A stretch of DNA of 64,000 bases from Sepioteuthis lessoniana (Eukaryota > Mollusca > Cephalopoda > Myopsida > Loliginidae): assembly GCA_963585895.1 (NCBI GenBank), contig CAUZXS010000127.1, positions 62,001 to 126,000 on the forward strand, given 5' to 3'. Of the stretch, positions 44,777 through 55,515 are shown in pieces. Made by a program: the position numbers and the translations under genes. Within the stretch, counting starts at the first letter, position 1; every line of letters starts with the position of its first letter. The notes under the pieces are model-generated. The model ran no database searches, had not been told where the DNA came from, and saw nothing but the letters and a program-made list of their open reading frames with translations.

Positions 44777-45609
44777 TTTTGGAAGAATTATTGTTAGTTT
44801 TTGCGAGAGGATATTTTGTTATTGTTGAGCGAGGAAGAGTTGTGACGTATGTGTGTGTGTTTACGTTGAGTTGTTTCCTCGCTAAGTGTAGTTAGTCCCC
44901 TCGCTTAAGTTTTAAGAGTAAATAAAGGAAAGGATGAAGAAGTAAGATGCCGAAGTCGAAATGTGTTTTTAGGAATAGTTTTTATTTGCAGCATGGAAAA
45001 TGTAGTTTGTGTTTGTGCTGCAGGTCTCGTAGGAAAGATTGTGAGCAAGGAGACGAAATGGAGATATGATAGAGTTGAGAAAGGCAGCGCGTATCGTCGG
45101 ACGTGCGAGGGATTGTGTTCGCCGCAGTTTAGCGAAAGCCATGTTTGCCGTTGGAGGAAATAAATTTTGGAGTCACCGTGAGTTTTGTGTGTCTGATGAT
45201 TTGGGGAGAGTGTGCGTTGTCTCCATTAAAGTGGCCCAGAGGTGAAATGAGAGCTAGGTGCCGTGAGCTTAATTGTGCGTCGCATCGACATAACCAATTT
45301 TGGGGGTGACATAAAGTTGTTCCTGTGCGTGGCATGTATCTAATTTATATTCAACTGGGATTCCTTGCAAGGAATCCATAAATTAGATAGGTTCCCTCAT
45401 GTGTCCATGCTGCTGCTGCTATTCAAGAGCTGCCAGTGAGACGTCTGCACTGGGCGGCGTTGTCCAGCTAAAGAGACTAGGTTTGGCAGCTTACCCAATC
45501 TCTGCTGCCCGAGAAAGGAGTTCCGGGTTGAATAGTATAGGTCATCCTGATTGGGTGAAATTATGCGTCGAATTAAATTGCGCGCCAAACCAGAATGCCT
45601 TCTGCTACA
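44777..45609. mobile_element. Unidentified 833-bp insertion (element X)
   Basis: Lies between gatt (44773-44776) and gatt (45610-45613), matching a 4-bp TSD in the SINE A body. Starts ttttggaagaatta and ends ccttctgctaca. GC is above the surroundings. Short frames at 44963 (MFLGIVFICS..) and 45397-45588 show no known motif. A strong hairpin lies at 45338-45388. On the reverse strand it starts TGTAGCAG. The 4-bp TSD is like that of LTR-L, but the ends are not TG..CA in full, so the class is open. Confidence 0.6.
45338..45388. other. Two-tier hairpin in element X
   Basis: Outer arms atctaatttat / ataaattagat, perfect over 11 bp. Inside, ggattccttgcaaggaatcc is a perfect 20-base palindrome (45358-45377). 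Confidence 0.8.
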
Positions 45610-46559
45610 GATTCATACCCTTCCCAAGGGTATTAGTGCTCTGTGCAATGCGATCAGTCTCGTCCAGGATTTGAACTCACGTCACTGTGTCCATTTCCTA
45701 TGACGATAACCATTACACCACGGATACCTTCAATAGCGCCCTCCCTTATACTTTGGTGTAGTAGTTATCGAAAAGGGAGACTTCGGGTCACCCTCGACTA
45801 TGGTCGCCAACTTTACTTTTTTACTTACTTTGCTCCTACATAGATTAACTCGTTCAATTTGGTGATGTTGTCTATTGGGATATGACGCAATGATTTATCT
45901 ATTTTTCGGTCTTTACCATGACATTTTTTACAGGCTTGATTTCTTGGGGATGGTAATGTAGTCTTCTACCCATTCATGATTTTTATCATTAATTCTACAT
46001 TTGTCATGTCTTTTAGTGTTAATATTGATGAGTTTCTGGGTTCAGTGGTGATTTGCTTTTCAATATTTAGCGTCTCAATTCGTTTTGTTAGATCTTATTG
46101 AGTATGTTCTTCACGATTCACTTGTCCATATATTTCTAATATGTCTAGGTCAGACTGACAGTTCTTCTTTAAATTCAACCTGGCTCGATCAACAAGTCTT
46201 TGACTTGGATTAAATGTAGTGGATTCTGTCCAGATCTCCATCATCCGTTTCTTGTAATCTCTTTGCTTCGGATTGTTTTTAAAGTAAAATTCAATTACTT
46301 TTTTGTTATCTTCTCTAGTCCATTTTTCCTTTGATGTCTCTCAGCTGCATTGTTGTTTTGATTTTTGTTTTTGTACATAGAATAAGAAAGCCAACATTTG
46401 CAAGATGTCTGTTAGGTCCCCTATAATGACTATCAAGGGAGCACCTGTATACCTTGACACTCAGACCTGTTGTATGAGTTCCACGCTGATTTAGATCTGT
46501 ATTTGTCATTTTTCATGGGTAATGTGTTGTGACAAACCAGATACAAAAATTGATTAAAA

Positions 46560-46800
46560 TATGTGCTGATGTTACCGATGTAACCTGGCACCCTTACAAG
46601 AAAGAAGGAACCGAAAACTACCGTAAGGAACCTTAAAATTACCACCCGACTAATTATAGTGAAAGCCCTGAGTATGGTCCAGAAAGAGGCAGATAAATAC
46701 ATTAACAAGATACCAAGCAGTTCTATCCAATATGAAATGCAAAAAATAACACTTTGCGGAACTGCTTATCTTCATAGGGGAATTGCTATCAACGGGACTG
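46560..46800 (+). pseudogene. LINE C-terminal fragment (family I), copy 1
   Basis: The + strand reads IIVKALSMVQKEADKYINKI then IQYEMQKITLCGTAYLHRG. This resembles the very C-terminus of LINE relatives of G (the valine/isoleucine-rich strand, then a Lys-Tyr-Ile-Asn-Lys-Ile segment). Upstream is not readable. Likely a second, related LINE family. Confidence 0.6.
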
Positions 46801-46929
46801 AAAAATATCATCCAAAAGAGAAAGCAAAAGCATGAATACATAGCATGCATATAATCACTACTTTCCCTCACCTTAGATCTTGGATAAAGACCCGGTGAAG
46901 GATTCTAAGGAATCGAAAATAAAATAGAA

Positions 46930-47760
46930 AATTAAATAATAATGATAACAATAAATCATGGAATCTTCAAGCGAGAAACTAGGAGCTGAGAAATGGCACA
47001 CAAAATGACCAGGACATGGTTACGAAAGCGAAATCTCAAGAGAGAAACTAAATCTCTTGCAATAACAGCACAAAATAATGCCTTGAAAACCAATTATGTT
47101 AAAGTGAAAATTGATAATACGTCACAGAACATCAAGTGTAGGTTATGTGGAGACAGAGATGAAACGGTTAATCACATAATAAAAGAATGCAGTAAACTAG
47201 CTCAAAAAGAGTTCAAGACCAGGCATAACTGGGTGGGTAAGGCGATCCACCGAGAACAGTGCAAGAGATTAAAATTTGACCATACAAACAAAGGATTAAT
47301 GCACAAACTAGAATCTCTCCGAGAAAATGAGACGCATATAATCTTCCGGAATTTCGAAATACAAATGGATCACTTAATCCTGGATAGAAAATCAGATATT
47401 GTATCAAACAAGAAAAAAATGGAACTTTCCATGAAATGGATCTTACCGTTCCAATGGATCACAGAGTGAAAATGAAAGAATGCAAAAAGATAGAAAAATA
47501 ACTGCTCGAGAACTAAAAAAAAAAAGGATATGAGGGTGACGGTGATACTAATTGTGGGCTTGGAACTGTCCCCAGGGGCTGGGGGGAAAAGACTGGAGTA
47601 ATTGGAAATCAGAGGAAAAATCGAGAATATACAGACCACAACATTAAGATCGGTTAGAATTCTCAAATGACTCTTGGAGACCAGAAGAGACTTGCCATCA
47701 CTCAAACTTCAATGAAAGAGCACCAGCTTAAGCTGGTATGAAAAACTCGCTCCTTAACAC
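46930..47760 (+). pseudogene. LINE G, copy 6: C-terminal region with zinc knuckle
   Basis: Best-preserved G frame (46993-47469): MTRTWLRKRNLKRETKSLAI, then CRLCGDRDETVNHIIKEC (CX2C..HX4C knuckle), LAQKEFKTRHNWVGKAIHRE, QMDHLILDRKSDIVSNKKK. The frame shifts near 47440 and the rest is decayed. The 3' end carries the perfect hairpin accagc ttaa gctggt (47722-47737). The knuckle and following motif define the family across animal LINEs. Confidence 0.85.
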
Positions 47761-47764
47761 TACC

Positions 47765-47880
47765 AACGTGCCAATTATAGTGAAGGCTTAGTATATGATC
47801 AAGAAAAAGGATAGATATATTAACAAGGTTCCTTTCAGTCCTCGCCAATACGAAATACAAAAATTTTGATCATAACAAAT
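47765..47880 (+). pseudogene. LINE family I fragment, copy 2
   Basis: attatagtgaaggcttagta matches copy 1 (attatagtgaaagccctgag), then YINKVPFSPRQYEIQKF. Ends where SINE C begins. Confidence 0.55.
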
Positions 47881-47882
47881 GG

Positions 47883-48325
47883 TTTGGTTTTATGGCATAT
47901 TGTACGTTATTTAATGGCATATTGTACGTTATTTAATGCCAAATCCTCTTTTTACTTATATATTAAATAGATATGATTTGTAAACACCTTTTTTGTAGAT
48001 AACATTCTTAAACGAGCCTGAGCTCTTTTTTGTATACAATTAAATGGTTTCAAGTATTGTCACAATTTAACATCAGTCATTTATTTGCACACACAGTTTA
48101 TTCTATTTGACCAATAGATAGGTCCCTATCAGGTGCTACCACTCCGGGTCAGAGTTGACCTGGGAGCAATGGCAATGAAGGGATACTCCACATTCTCCAA
48201 ATCTCCAAGGCTAGAGCCTCGCAATCAGATGGTTCAATATTATATTCAGAACACTCATTGTGGGGGTCTTACCCCTCAGCAGAGATGCAGTCGGTGTATT
48301 CTACAGCCCCAGTCGAGAGGTCTGG
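47883..48325 (-). mobile_element. SINE C, copy 9
   Basis: Reverse: tail with a doubled tggcatattgtacgttattt (47895-47940), internal repeats, body, head ending cagccccagtcgag. The doubled tail segment is a small tandem duplication of 22 bp. Confidence 0.8.
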
Positions 48326-48399
48326 ACAAATGGTATCTACACAAACCAGAATCTGTACTAGATAAATGAGATGCTTAAATTTTCTGGAACTTTGAGATA

Positions 48400-48715
48400 T
48401 AAACAGATCAACAAATCCCGACCAGAAGACCAGGCCAAGAAAATAAATGAAAGCGAAAAGATAGAAAAATACTTGGATCTTGCCTGAGAACTAAAAAAAA
48501 AACAATAAAGTAAAGAACATAAAAGTGACGGTGATACTAATGAGGTGGTTGCGCTTGGAATGGTGCCAAAAGGCTAAAAAAAGACTGGAGAAATTGGAAA
48601 TCAGAGGAAAAATGGAGACCATTCTGACCACAGTACTGTTAAGATTGGCTAGAAAACTCAAAAAAGTCTTAGAGACCTGAGGAAACATGTCACTCAGACC
48701 CTAGTGAGAGACAAA
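48400..48715 (+). pseudogene. LINE G, copy 7: 3' end
   Basis: The + strand reads NESEKIEKYLDLA, a stop, ELKKKQ, then ALGMVPKG, GEIGNQRKNGDH and LRDLRKHVTQ, the final part of G. No clear 3' hairpin remains. Confidence 0.65.
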
Positions 48716-49560
48716 TGCCTCTTTCTGCTTGCACCAGGCTATGCAGCTGAGATTCAGTTTGGTGTAATTGCAAGAAGCGTTTGATAATCTGTGTAGTCTG
48801 CATCAGTATATCCATCGAAAGATAACCATGACTGATTTTTGTATAACTTTACAATAAATGTGTAAATATAAAATTTGATTCATATGTTGTTTTATTCAAA
48901 CTTTATGGTAATAAAAATATGTAAATTTTCATTTGTGTGAGACAATGTTCAGGGCTGATGAGTGAAGTTGATTTACATGACGGTCGAAAATCTTGAAAAA
49001 CTACTCCTTTTTGAAAAAAAAAATTCATTTTTGTATAACTTAAGTATAAATACAAAATTCTGATTCATATGTTGTTTTATTCTGACCTTATGGAAATGAA
49101 AATGTGCAAATTTGTCCAATTTTGCATAGAACATAGATTAATTTCTAAATTTCATTTTCCAAGGCAGAAAAGTAAACTTCGAAGAGAATAATGACCATTT
49201 TTTTAAGAATTCTTACAACATATGCAAATTAGGAAATAACATATACTATCCAAGAACAAATTTTTTGTTACATATCATTCAAATTATTATTTTTCTCTAT
49301 ATTGCACAAACTTGCTGTATAAGTTGCAGGCGGACATCCAAAATACAGAACTGGCAGCCATAATATCTTGTGAGTGGCATAAAGAGATAGAGACCCTAGC
49401 AAATGAAATGACAGGGTGGTGTCAAATGAAAAAGGACTGAATGCAACTGTTGGATGATTCAATCAACCACAGAGACAGAATATTGGAAAACACACGCACG
49501 CAAAATAGCAAATCAGTCTGCACTCTGTTGGCAAGGCTGACAGTGAACCCAGATGGATAA
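48716..49560. other. Unassigned, with a diverged direct repeat
   Basis: tgattcatatgttgttttat occurs at 48877-48896 and 49061-49080 within about 90-bp similar stretches, 184 bp apart. Otherwise unmatched. Confidence 0.5.
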
Positions 49561-49797
49561 GATCCATTCCTATTAAACTGCATCTGGTGATGAAGTTCCA
49601 ATTCTGGAGCTTTAAGGAGTGTAAAATACTCTTTCATGGCCATTACACCCAGGTCCACTATGACTCAGAGTAGTATTTCCTGAGTTCCATCTAGATGACA
49701 AAGATAGCTGTCGAAAAAATAGTATTAGATCGGAAGAGTTAAAACTATATAACTGTGCAAATTATTACTATTAGATAGGAAGGGTTGAGACTATATA

Positions 49798-50052
49798 GTA
49801 AGTAAAGTTAGCGATTATAGTCGAGGGTGACCCGAAGGCTCCCTTTTCGATAGCTACTACACCAAGGTGTAGAGGAGGGCGCTACTCCATTCCCTGGATT
49901 GCTCCACTTTACCCTTGAACCGTACCTTATAATGCTGAGTATTAAGCAAGGTGGTATCAAGTTCCATTTTTAAAGTCTTTGGTATGACTCGACCTGGGAT
50001 TGAACCCAGGTCTCCCGGGCCATTGGCGAACACTCTAACCGCTGGGCCAATG
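49798..50052 (-). mobile_element. SINE B, copy 6
   Basis: Full-length reverse copy. agtcgagggtgacccgaagg at the left, head at the right with B box gggattgaaccc and A-box region cactctaaccgctgggcc. Confidence 0.9.
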
Positions 50053-50323
50053 TCACGGTTGTGCAAAATATTACAAGTAGATAAAAAAGATGAATCTATA
50101 TAACTGTGTACAAATTATTACTATTAGATAGGAGGAATTGAATCTATATAAGCGCGTACAAATTATTACTATTTAATAGGAAGAGTGAAAACTGTATGAC
50201 TGCCTACAAATTATTACAATTAAATAGGAAGAGTGAAAACTGTATGACTGCCTACAAATTATTACTGTTAGATTGGAAGAGTTAAATCTATATGAAAGTG
50301 TACAAATTATTACTGTTAGATTG

Positions 50324-51575
50324 TGTGACGGTGCTTAAAATATTCATCCCAAGACGGGAGTTTATTTTTCGCACGTGTAAAGTCGGGGCAGTCTGGAACT
50401 TGATCCCTCGCAAAGTAAGTCCCAGTTAAGAGTCCCTTTTTCGGGCACATGGGAACTGGCAGATAATGTGAGGGTTAATTAGGAGCTTAGACTGACCGCC
50501 GCTGGCAAAGGGTTTCCAAATTTCACGTTACCCACACCCACCAAATCACTTCGTCTTCCTACCCGCAAGGTTAACGGAAGACATGGACCTCTAGGTTTAG
50601 ATATAATATTATTATTTATCGTAGTCGACAATTTCAATTTCCCGTGGGGTGTTTTTAAAGGCGAATAAGACATTTAGCGAGAATAGATTGAGGTGAAATG
50701 AAGCTGAAAAGGAACATGCAAAAGAAGGCAACTCGATAGGCAAACGATACAACGAATAAATTTCGACACGAGGGGACATTTAAAATATAACAAGGTTTTT
50801 AATACGTGCAGGCCAAACAATTATTTAAGATGCCGGCAATGTTACCAGCAGACAAGACTTAACCACAAATGTCTCTCTTTCGTTTTCTTTTCTCTCTTTT
50901 CTGTCTTTTCTCTTGAACCATGAAAAGGTAGCAAAGTTCATTCATATGTTTTGAGTTTATGAAATGAATCTTTGCATTCCATTCCTTTTCTTTTCTTAAT
51001 GCATATAATTCTCTATATACTTCATTCTTTAAGTTGAGAGGAAGAGCATACAATTGCAATACTTAGGAGGGGTGGAGGGAGAAAATGGTTATAAGGTTTA
51101 CTTAGCTTCTTCGACGGGTTTCTTCGCAGAGTATTTTCTTTAACGGGCTAGCGGGATTCTCTAGGGCTCAGCTTGAAGGAATCTGTTATCTCCTATCCAA
51201 GAACTCTATTTCTGTTTCTTCGCCCGGAGTTTCGGCATAAGATTCACACGTCCTTTCACGGCGACCTCCGTCCTAAAAACTGAATTCTTTATTCCTATTT
51301 CCTCTGACGAAAAGGATACTACTTCCGGCTTTAGGGGTCTGGCCAATCATTCGGCCTCTTTCTTCTTCCTCACCCTGTCAAGCGATTCATTCGGGCTACT
51401 ATCATGGTCTCTATATCGCCTTCTCTGTCAACCAACTTAGGGTTATGGAGTGCAGATAGCTTGACCTCGATTTCCACCTGCCTCAGCGGTCAGTCGCAGG
51501 GCAGTTAGTTCAAACACCGACTAGGAAAGGAAATTAAATCTTACTTCCTTACCCTCAATGGGACACCACGTGACA
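50324..51575. mobile_element. LTR-M: 1,252-bp solo-LTR-like insertion
   Basis: Starts tgtgacggtgc and ends accacgtgaca. 4-bp TSD attg at 50320-50323 and 51576-51579; removing it restores the minisatellite reading ttagattggaagagtt. GC is above the surroundings, with a long pyrimidine-rich stretch (50870-51000). No coding frame. TG..CA ends and a 4-bp TSD fit a solo LTR. Not related to LTR-L as far as I can see. Confidence 0.75.
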
Positions 51576-51949
51576 ATTGGAAGAGTTAAATCTATATAAA
51601 TGGGTACAAATTATTACTATTAGATTGGAAGAGTTAAATCTAGATGAAAGTGTACAAATTATTATGATTGTATTGGAGGAGTTGAATCTATATAAATGTG
51701 TACAAATTATTTCTATTAGATTGGAAGAGTGAAAACTGCATGACTGTGTACAAATTATTACTGTTAGATAGTAAACCATACAACTGTGTGCAAACAATTT
51801 ATTATTAAATGGCAATAGTTACCTTAAACCATATAATTATCCATAAATTATGATTATTAAGAATTGTTACTTGAAGCTATTATTGTTGGCAAAAGATTAT
51901 TATTATTATTAGTTGCTTGGAACTATATATCACCATATCGATTCAGTTT

Positions 51950-52670
51950 GGTTTTGTTTGCTTTGATTTTATAGCATATTAACCATTGTATGTTATTTAA
52001 TGCCAAATCCATTTTATACATATATACAGTATTATTTCAAACAATCCTGTATAGCATATGTACAGAATTTAAATTTCAAAAACATTTCTATTTCAAGCTA
52101 TTCAATTTAGTTAACAAAGTTAAATGGTTCCAAGTATTGCTATGTATCACAAACAATTCAATTAAACATCAGTCATTTATTTGCACACAGTTAGATGTCA
52201 AAACAGTTCTATTTCAAACAATTCAGTTAAGCATAAGTAAGTAAATTTGGCAACCGTAATTGAGGGTGACCCGATCGCTCCCTTCTCAATAGCTACTACA
52301 CTGAGGTGTAGAGGAGGGTGCTACTCTATTCCGTGGATTACTCCACTTTACCCTTGATCCTTAACTTAAAATGCTGCGTGTTAAACAAGGCGGCATCAAG
52401 TACCATTTTTTGAGTCTTTGGTATGACTCGATCTGGGATTGAACCCCTGTCTTCAAAACTATTGGCGAACACTCTACTCATTTGGCCAATGGCCCGGTAA
52501 GTACACAGTTTAAATATCAAACAGTTCTATTTGATCCATAGATAGGACCCTATCAGGTGCCACCACTCCAGGCCAGAGTGTTAGGTATCATATCCAGGAT
52601 ACCCGTAGGGAGAATCTTACTCCTTTGCAGAGATGCAGTCAGTGTATTCTGCTGCCCCAACCGACTGGAC
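51950..52670 (-). mobile_element. SINE C, copy 11, carrying SINE B
   Basis: Reverse: tail 51950-52010 (tatagcatattaaccattgt), internal units to 52236, SINE B, then internal remainder, shortened body (52530-52590) and head ending ctgccccaaccgactgg. Confidence 0.75.
52237..52497 (-). mobile_element. SINE B, copy 7
   Basis: gtaattgagggtgacccgat at the left, head with cactctactcatttggcc at the right. taagta on both sides is a likely TSD. Confidence 0.85.
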
Positions 52671-52679
52671 CACTATCGA

Positions 52680-52992
52680 CTGGTGTTGTAGAATACTCCA
52701 ACTGCACCTCTGCAGAGGGGTAAGAGACCCCTTCCTCCTATGAGACCACCTGTAAGCAGCGTGTGGCAAACCATAATACTTGAAGACAAAATCCTGATGG
52801 ATTAGCAATCCGTAATCCAGTAACCGAAATGAACTTGTGACTTGTAATATACCCCTTTGAACTTTAGTGGGCTTGGCAGACGGTCGGATATGTCCGATCC
52901 AATGAATCGACTGGTCATGTCAACCTCTTGCATCTATCTTATCTTAAACGTGCTAGATGACAGTGACTGAGGGTCAGTTGCACTGAGATAGT
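52680..52992 (+). other. SINE C head fragment and unmatched sequence
   Basis: tcgactggtgttgtagaata to gcagaggggtaagag (52677-52727) is a C head on the + strand, back to back with the copy on the left. 52728-52992 is unmatched and leads to the satellite. Confidence 0.5.
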
Positions 52993-54640
52993 AATACTAG
53001 AAACGGCTAAACTATGTGCAAGCAAATGATTTATATTAAATAGAATTAATTAAAATAAATAGTGCTAGCAATACTAGAAACGGCTAAACTATGTGCAAGC
53101 AAATGATTTATATTAAATAGAATTAATTAAAATAAATAGTGCTAGCAATACTAGAAACGGTTAAACTATGTGCAAGCAAATGATTTATATTAAATAGAAT
53201 TAATTAAAATAAATAGTGCTAGCAATACTAGAAACGGTTAAACTATGTGCAAGCAAATGATTTATATTAAATAGAATTAATTAAAATAAATAGTGCTAGC
53301 AATACTAGAAACGGTTAAACTATGTGCAAGCAAATGATTTATATTAAATAGAATTAATTAAAATAAATAGTGCTAGCAATACTAGAAACGGTTAAACTAT
53401 GTGCAAGCAAATGATTTATATTAAATAGAATTAATTAAAATAAATAGTGCTAGCAATACTAGAAACGGTTAAACTATGTGCAAGCAAATGGTTTATATTA
53501 AATAGAATTAATTAAAATAAATAGTGCTAGCAATACTAGAAACGGTTAAACTATGTGCAAGCAAATGATTTATATTAAATAGAATTAATTAAAATAAATA
53601 GTGCTAGCAATACTAGAAACGGTTAAACTATGTGCAAGCAAATGATTTATATTAGATAGAATTAATTAAAATAAATAGTGCTAGCAATACTAGAAACGGT
53701 TAAACTATGTGCAAGCAAATGATTTATATTAAATAGAATTAATTAAAATAAATAGTGCTAGCAATACTAGAAACGGTTAAACTATGTGCAAGCAAATGAT
53801 TAATATTAAATAGAATTAATTAAAATAAATAGTGCTAGCAATACTAGAAACGGTTAAACTATGTGCAAGCAAATGATTTATATTAAATAGAATTAATTAA
53901 GATAAATAGTGCTAGCAATACTAGAAACGGTTAAACTATGTGCAAGCAAATGATTTATATTAAATAGAATTAATTAAAATAAATAGTGCTAGCAATACTA
54001 GAAACGGTTAAACTATGTGCAAGCAAATGATTTATAATTAATAGAACTAATTAAAATAAATAGTGCTAGCAATACTAGAAACGGTTAAACTATGTGCAAG
54101 CAAATGATTTATATTAGATAGAATTAATTAAAATAAATAGTGCTAGCAATACTAGAAACGGTTAAACTATGTGCAAGCAAATGATTTATATTAAATAGAA
54201 TTAATTAAAATAAATAGTGCTAGCAATACTAGAAACGGTTAAACTATGTGCAAGCAAATGATTAATATTAAATAGAATTAATTAAAATAAATAATGCTAG
54301 CAATACTAGAAACGGTTAAACTATGTGCAAGCAAATGATTTATATTAAATAGAATTAATTAAGATAAATAGTGCTAGCAATACTAGAAACGGTTAAACTA
54401 TGTGCAAGCAAATGATTTATATTAAATAGAATTAATTAAAATAAATAGTGCTAGCAATACTAGAAACGGTTAAACTATGTGCAAGCAAATGATTTATAAT
54501 TAATAGAATTAATTAAAATAAATAGTGCTAGCAATACTAGAAACGGTTAAACTATGTGCAAGCAAATGGTTAATATAAAATAGAATTAATTAAGATTAAT
54601 AGTGCTAACAATACTAGAAACGATTTATTCCAACAAATGA
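52993..54640. repeat. 77-bp satellite array, 21 units plus a partial unit
   Basis: Unit starts aatactagaaacggttaaac and ends ataaatagtgctagc. Starts at 52993 and 54610 differ by 1617 = 21 x 77, so there is no net indel. Most units differ by zero to three bases. The unit is a relative of the SINE C internal repeat (compare aatgcttgaaaccatttaac + tgtgtgc near 59274-59300). Shared variants define a six-unit higher-order repeat at 53609-54070 and 54071-54532. Confidence 0.95.
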
Positions 54641-54694
54641 ACTCTTACACGTTTAAAATAATGTTACCAGCAAACTTACAAGCTTACAAATCGC

Positions 54695-54714
54695 ATACAC
54701 ACACACACACAAGC

Positions 54715-54753
<39 letters not shown>

Positions 54754-54815
54754 GACATTAAACAACCTACAATGGTTGATATGCCATAAAACTAAATGAC
54801 CAAACCAAACCTGAA
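54695..54815 (+). repeat. (AC)n-(GT)n and SINE C tail
   Basis: cacacacac, cata, then gtgtgtgtg forms an inverted microsatellite. It is followed by attaaacaacctacaatgg and ttgatatgccataaaac, the C tail. This closes the satellite as part of an expanded SINE C. Confidence 0.8.
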
Positions 54816-55140
54816 ACCATATAATTCCTTGAAAAAGAATTATTTCAGTATAAAATAATTTGTCATATAATGTCCTCCCCGACACCAACTATCACCAACC
54901 CAATTGACAAGTTGCAGCATTGATAGACAGGAGACTCGTTAGAGGTCATTACGATTGAAGCAATCTGGAGAAAATGTTCCACTCTTTTCCTAAATAGAAG
55001 CATCAATATCATTATGGACTGCTGTTAAAACGTGAACCCAAAGGGTTTACGAGTCGCCTAGTAACGATTAAATGCAGCAAACTTACAAGCTTGCATGAAC
55101 AGTCAAACAATCGATGTCTTTGGTGTAGTTTCCGGTTTTG

Positions 55141-55205
<65 letters not shown>

Positions 55206-55213
55206 CTGCGTGT

Positions 55214-55249
<36 letters not shown>

Positions 55250-55515
55250 AAACGATATATATATATATACGTAATACTTTGCATGTTATTTCACTCAACA
55301 AAAAGAGATTATAATCAGTATCTCATCTTATCAGTACAAAATCTTTTTTCTTTTTTTCAAATATTTCACGTTTTCTTTGACTCAGCAGTAAATTAAAAGC
55401 TCATAAGTAAAGTTTAAAGAAATACTTTTATCAGTAGAAAAATATATGAACAGAATGAGATAGATAGATAGATTATCACCCATAAAAGTACACCCTAACT
55501 ATTTTTACTATTATA
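54816..55515. other. Unassigned, with microsatellites
   Basis: Weak SINE C internal similarity at 54810-54870. Microsatellite cluster 55145-55270. (gata)n near 55460. No gene seen. Confidence 0.45.
55145..55270. repeat. (TA)n-(TG)n-(AC)n-(TA)n inverted microsatellite
   Basis: A tg run meets an ac run across tctgcgtgtgtaa, with ta runs outside, so the whole segment can fold on itself. Confidence 0.9.

Larger units (their letters stand above)
44602..45735 (-). mobile_element. SINE A, copy 8, inside SINE B and itself split
   Basis: Tail half 44602-44776 and head half 45610-45735 (ccaaggg, ggatttgaactcacg, cattacaccacggatacc). TSD gcgccctccctta at 44589-44601 and 45736-45748. The 833-bp insertion interrupts the body. 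Confidence 0.9.
44424..45820 (+). mobile_element. SINE B, copy 5, split
   Basis: Part 1 (44424-44601): head ataatggttagagtgttcgc, B box ggttcaatcccagg, body to gcgccctccctta. Part 2 (45736-45820) resumes with gcgccctccctta and the 3' end ggtcaccctcgactatgg. The 13-bp repeat is the TSD of the inner SINE A. Confidence 0.9.
42680..46375 (-). pseudogene. LINE G, copy 5, longest, carrying a three-level nest
   Basis: Reverse strand from the right. N-terminal region at 46370-45835 includes WTREDNKKVIEFYFK and RDYKKRMMEIW, a Myb-like DNA-binding pattern. The nest follows at 44424-45820. The RT region decays through 44410-43130. The best frame (42725-43129) has QPNQERIRTLGEKENYKYLG and LIKGINNWAVPLVMYSGP, a block found after the RT in this family. 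The 3' third is absent; a SINE C tail adjoins at 42660. The full length before insertion would be a few kb. Confidence 0.75.
49560..51945 (+). mobile_element. SINE C, copy 10, with a roughly 50-bp minisatellite, twice interrupted
   Basis: Body fragment 49570-49690 (ggagctttaaggag, ggtccactatgactcag), then units with acaaattattactattagat + aggaagagt at 49730-50323 and 51576-51790, and diverged units to 51945. SINE B copy 6 and LTR-M interrupt the array. Confidence 0.7.

Noticed and set aside
52993-54640. CRISPR-like array (regular repeats)
   Set aside because: There are no spacers: the whole 77-bp period is repeated, in a eukaryotic context, and it relates to a SINE.
54700-54750. Telomere or centromere marker
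   Set aside because: Only (AC)n/(GT)n; no TTAGGG-type repeat is present, and the satellite is too short to call centromeric.
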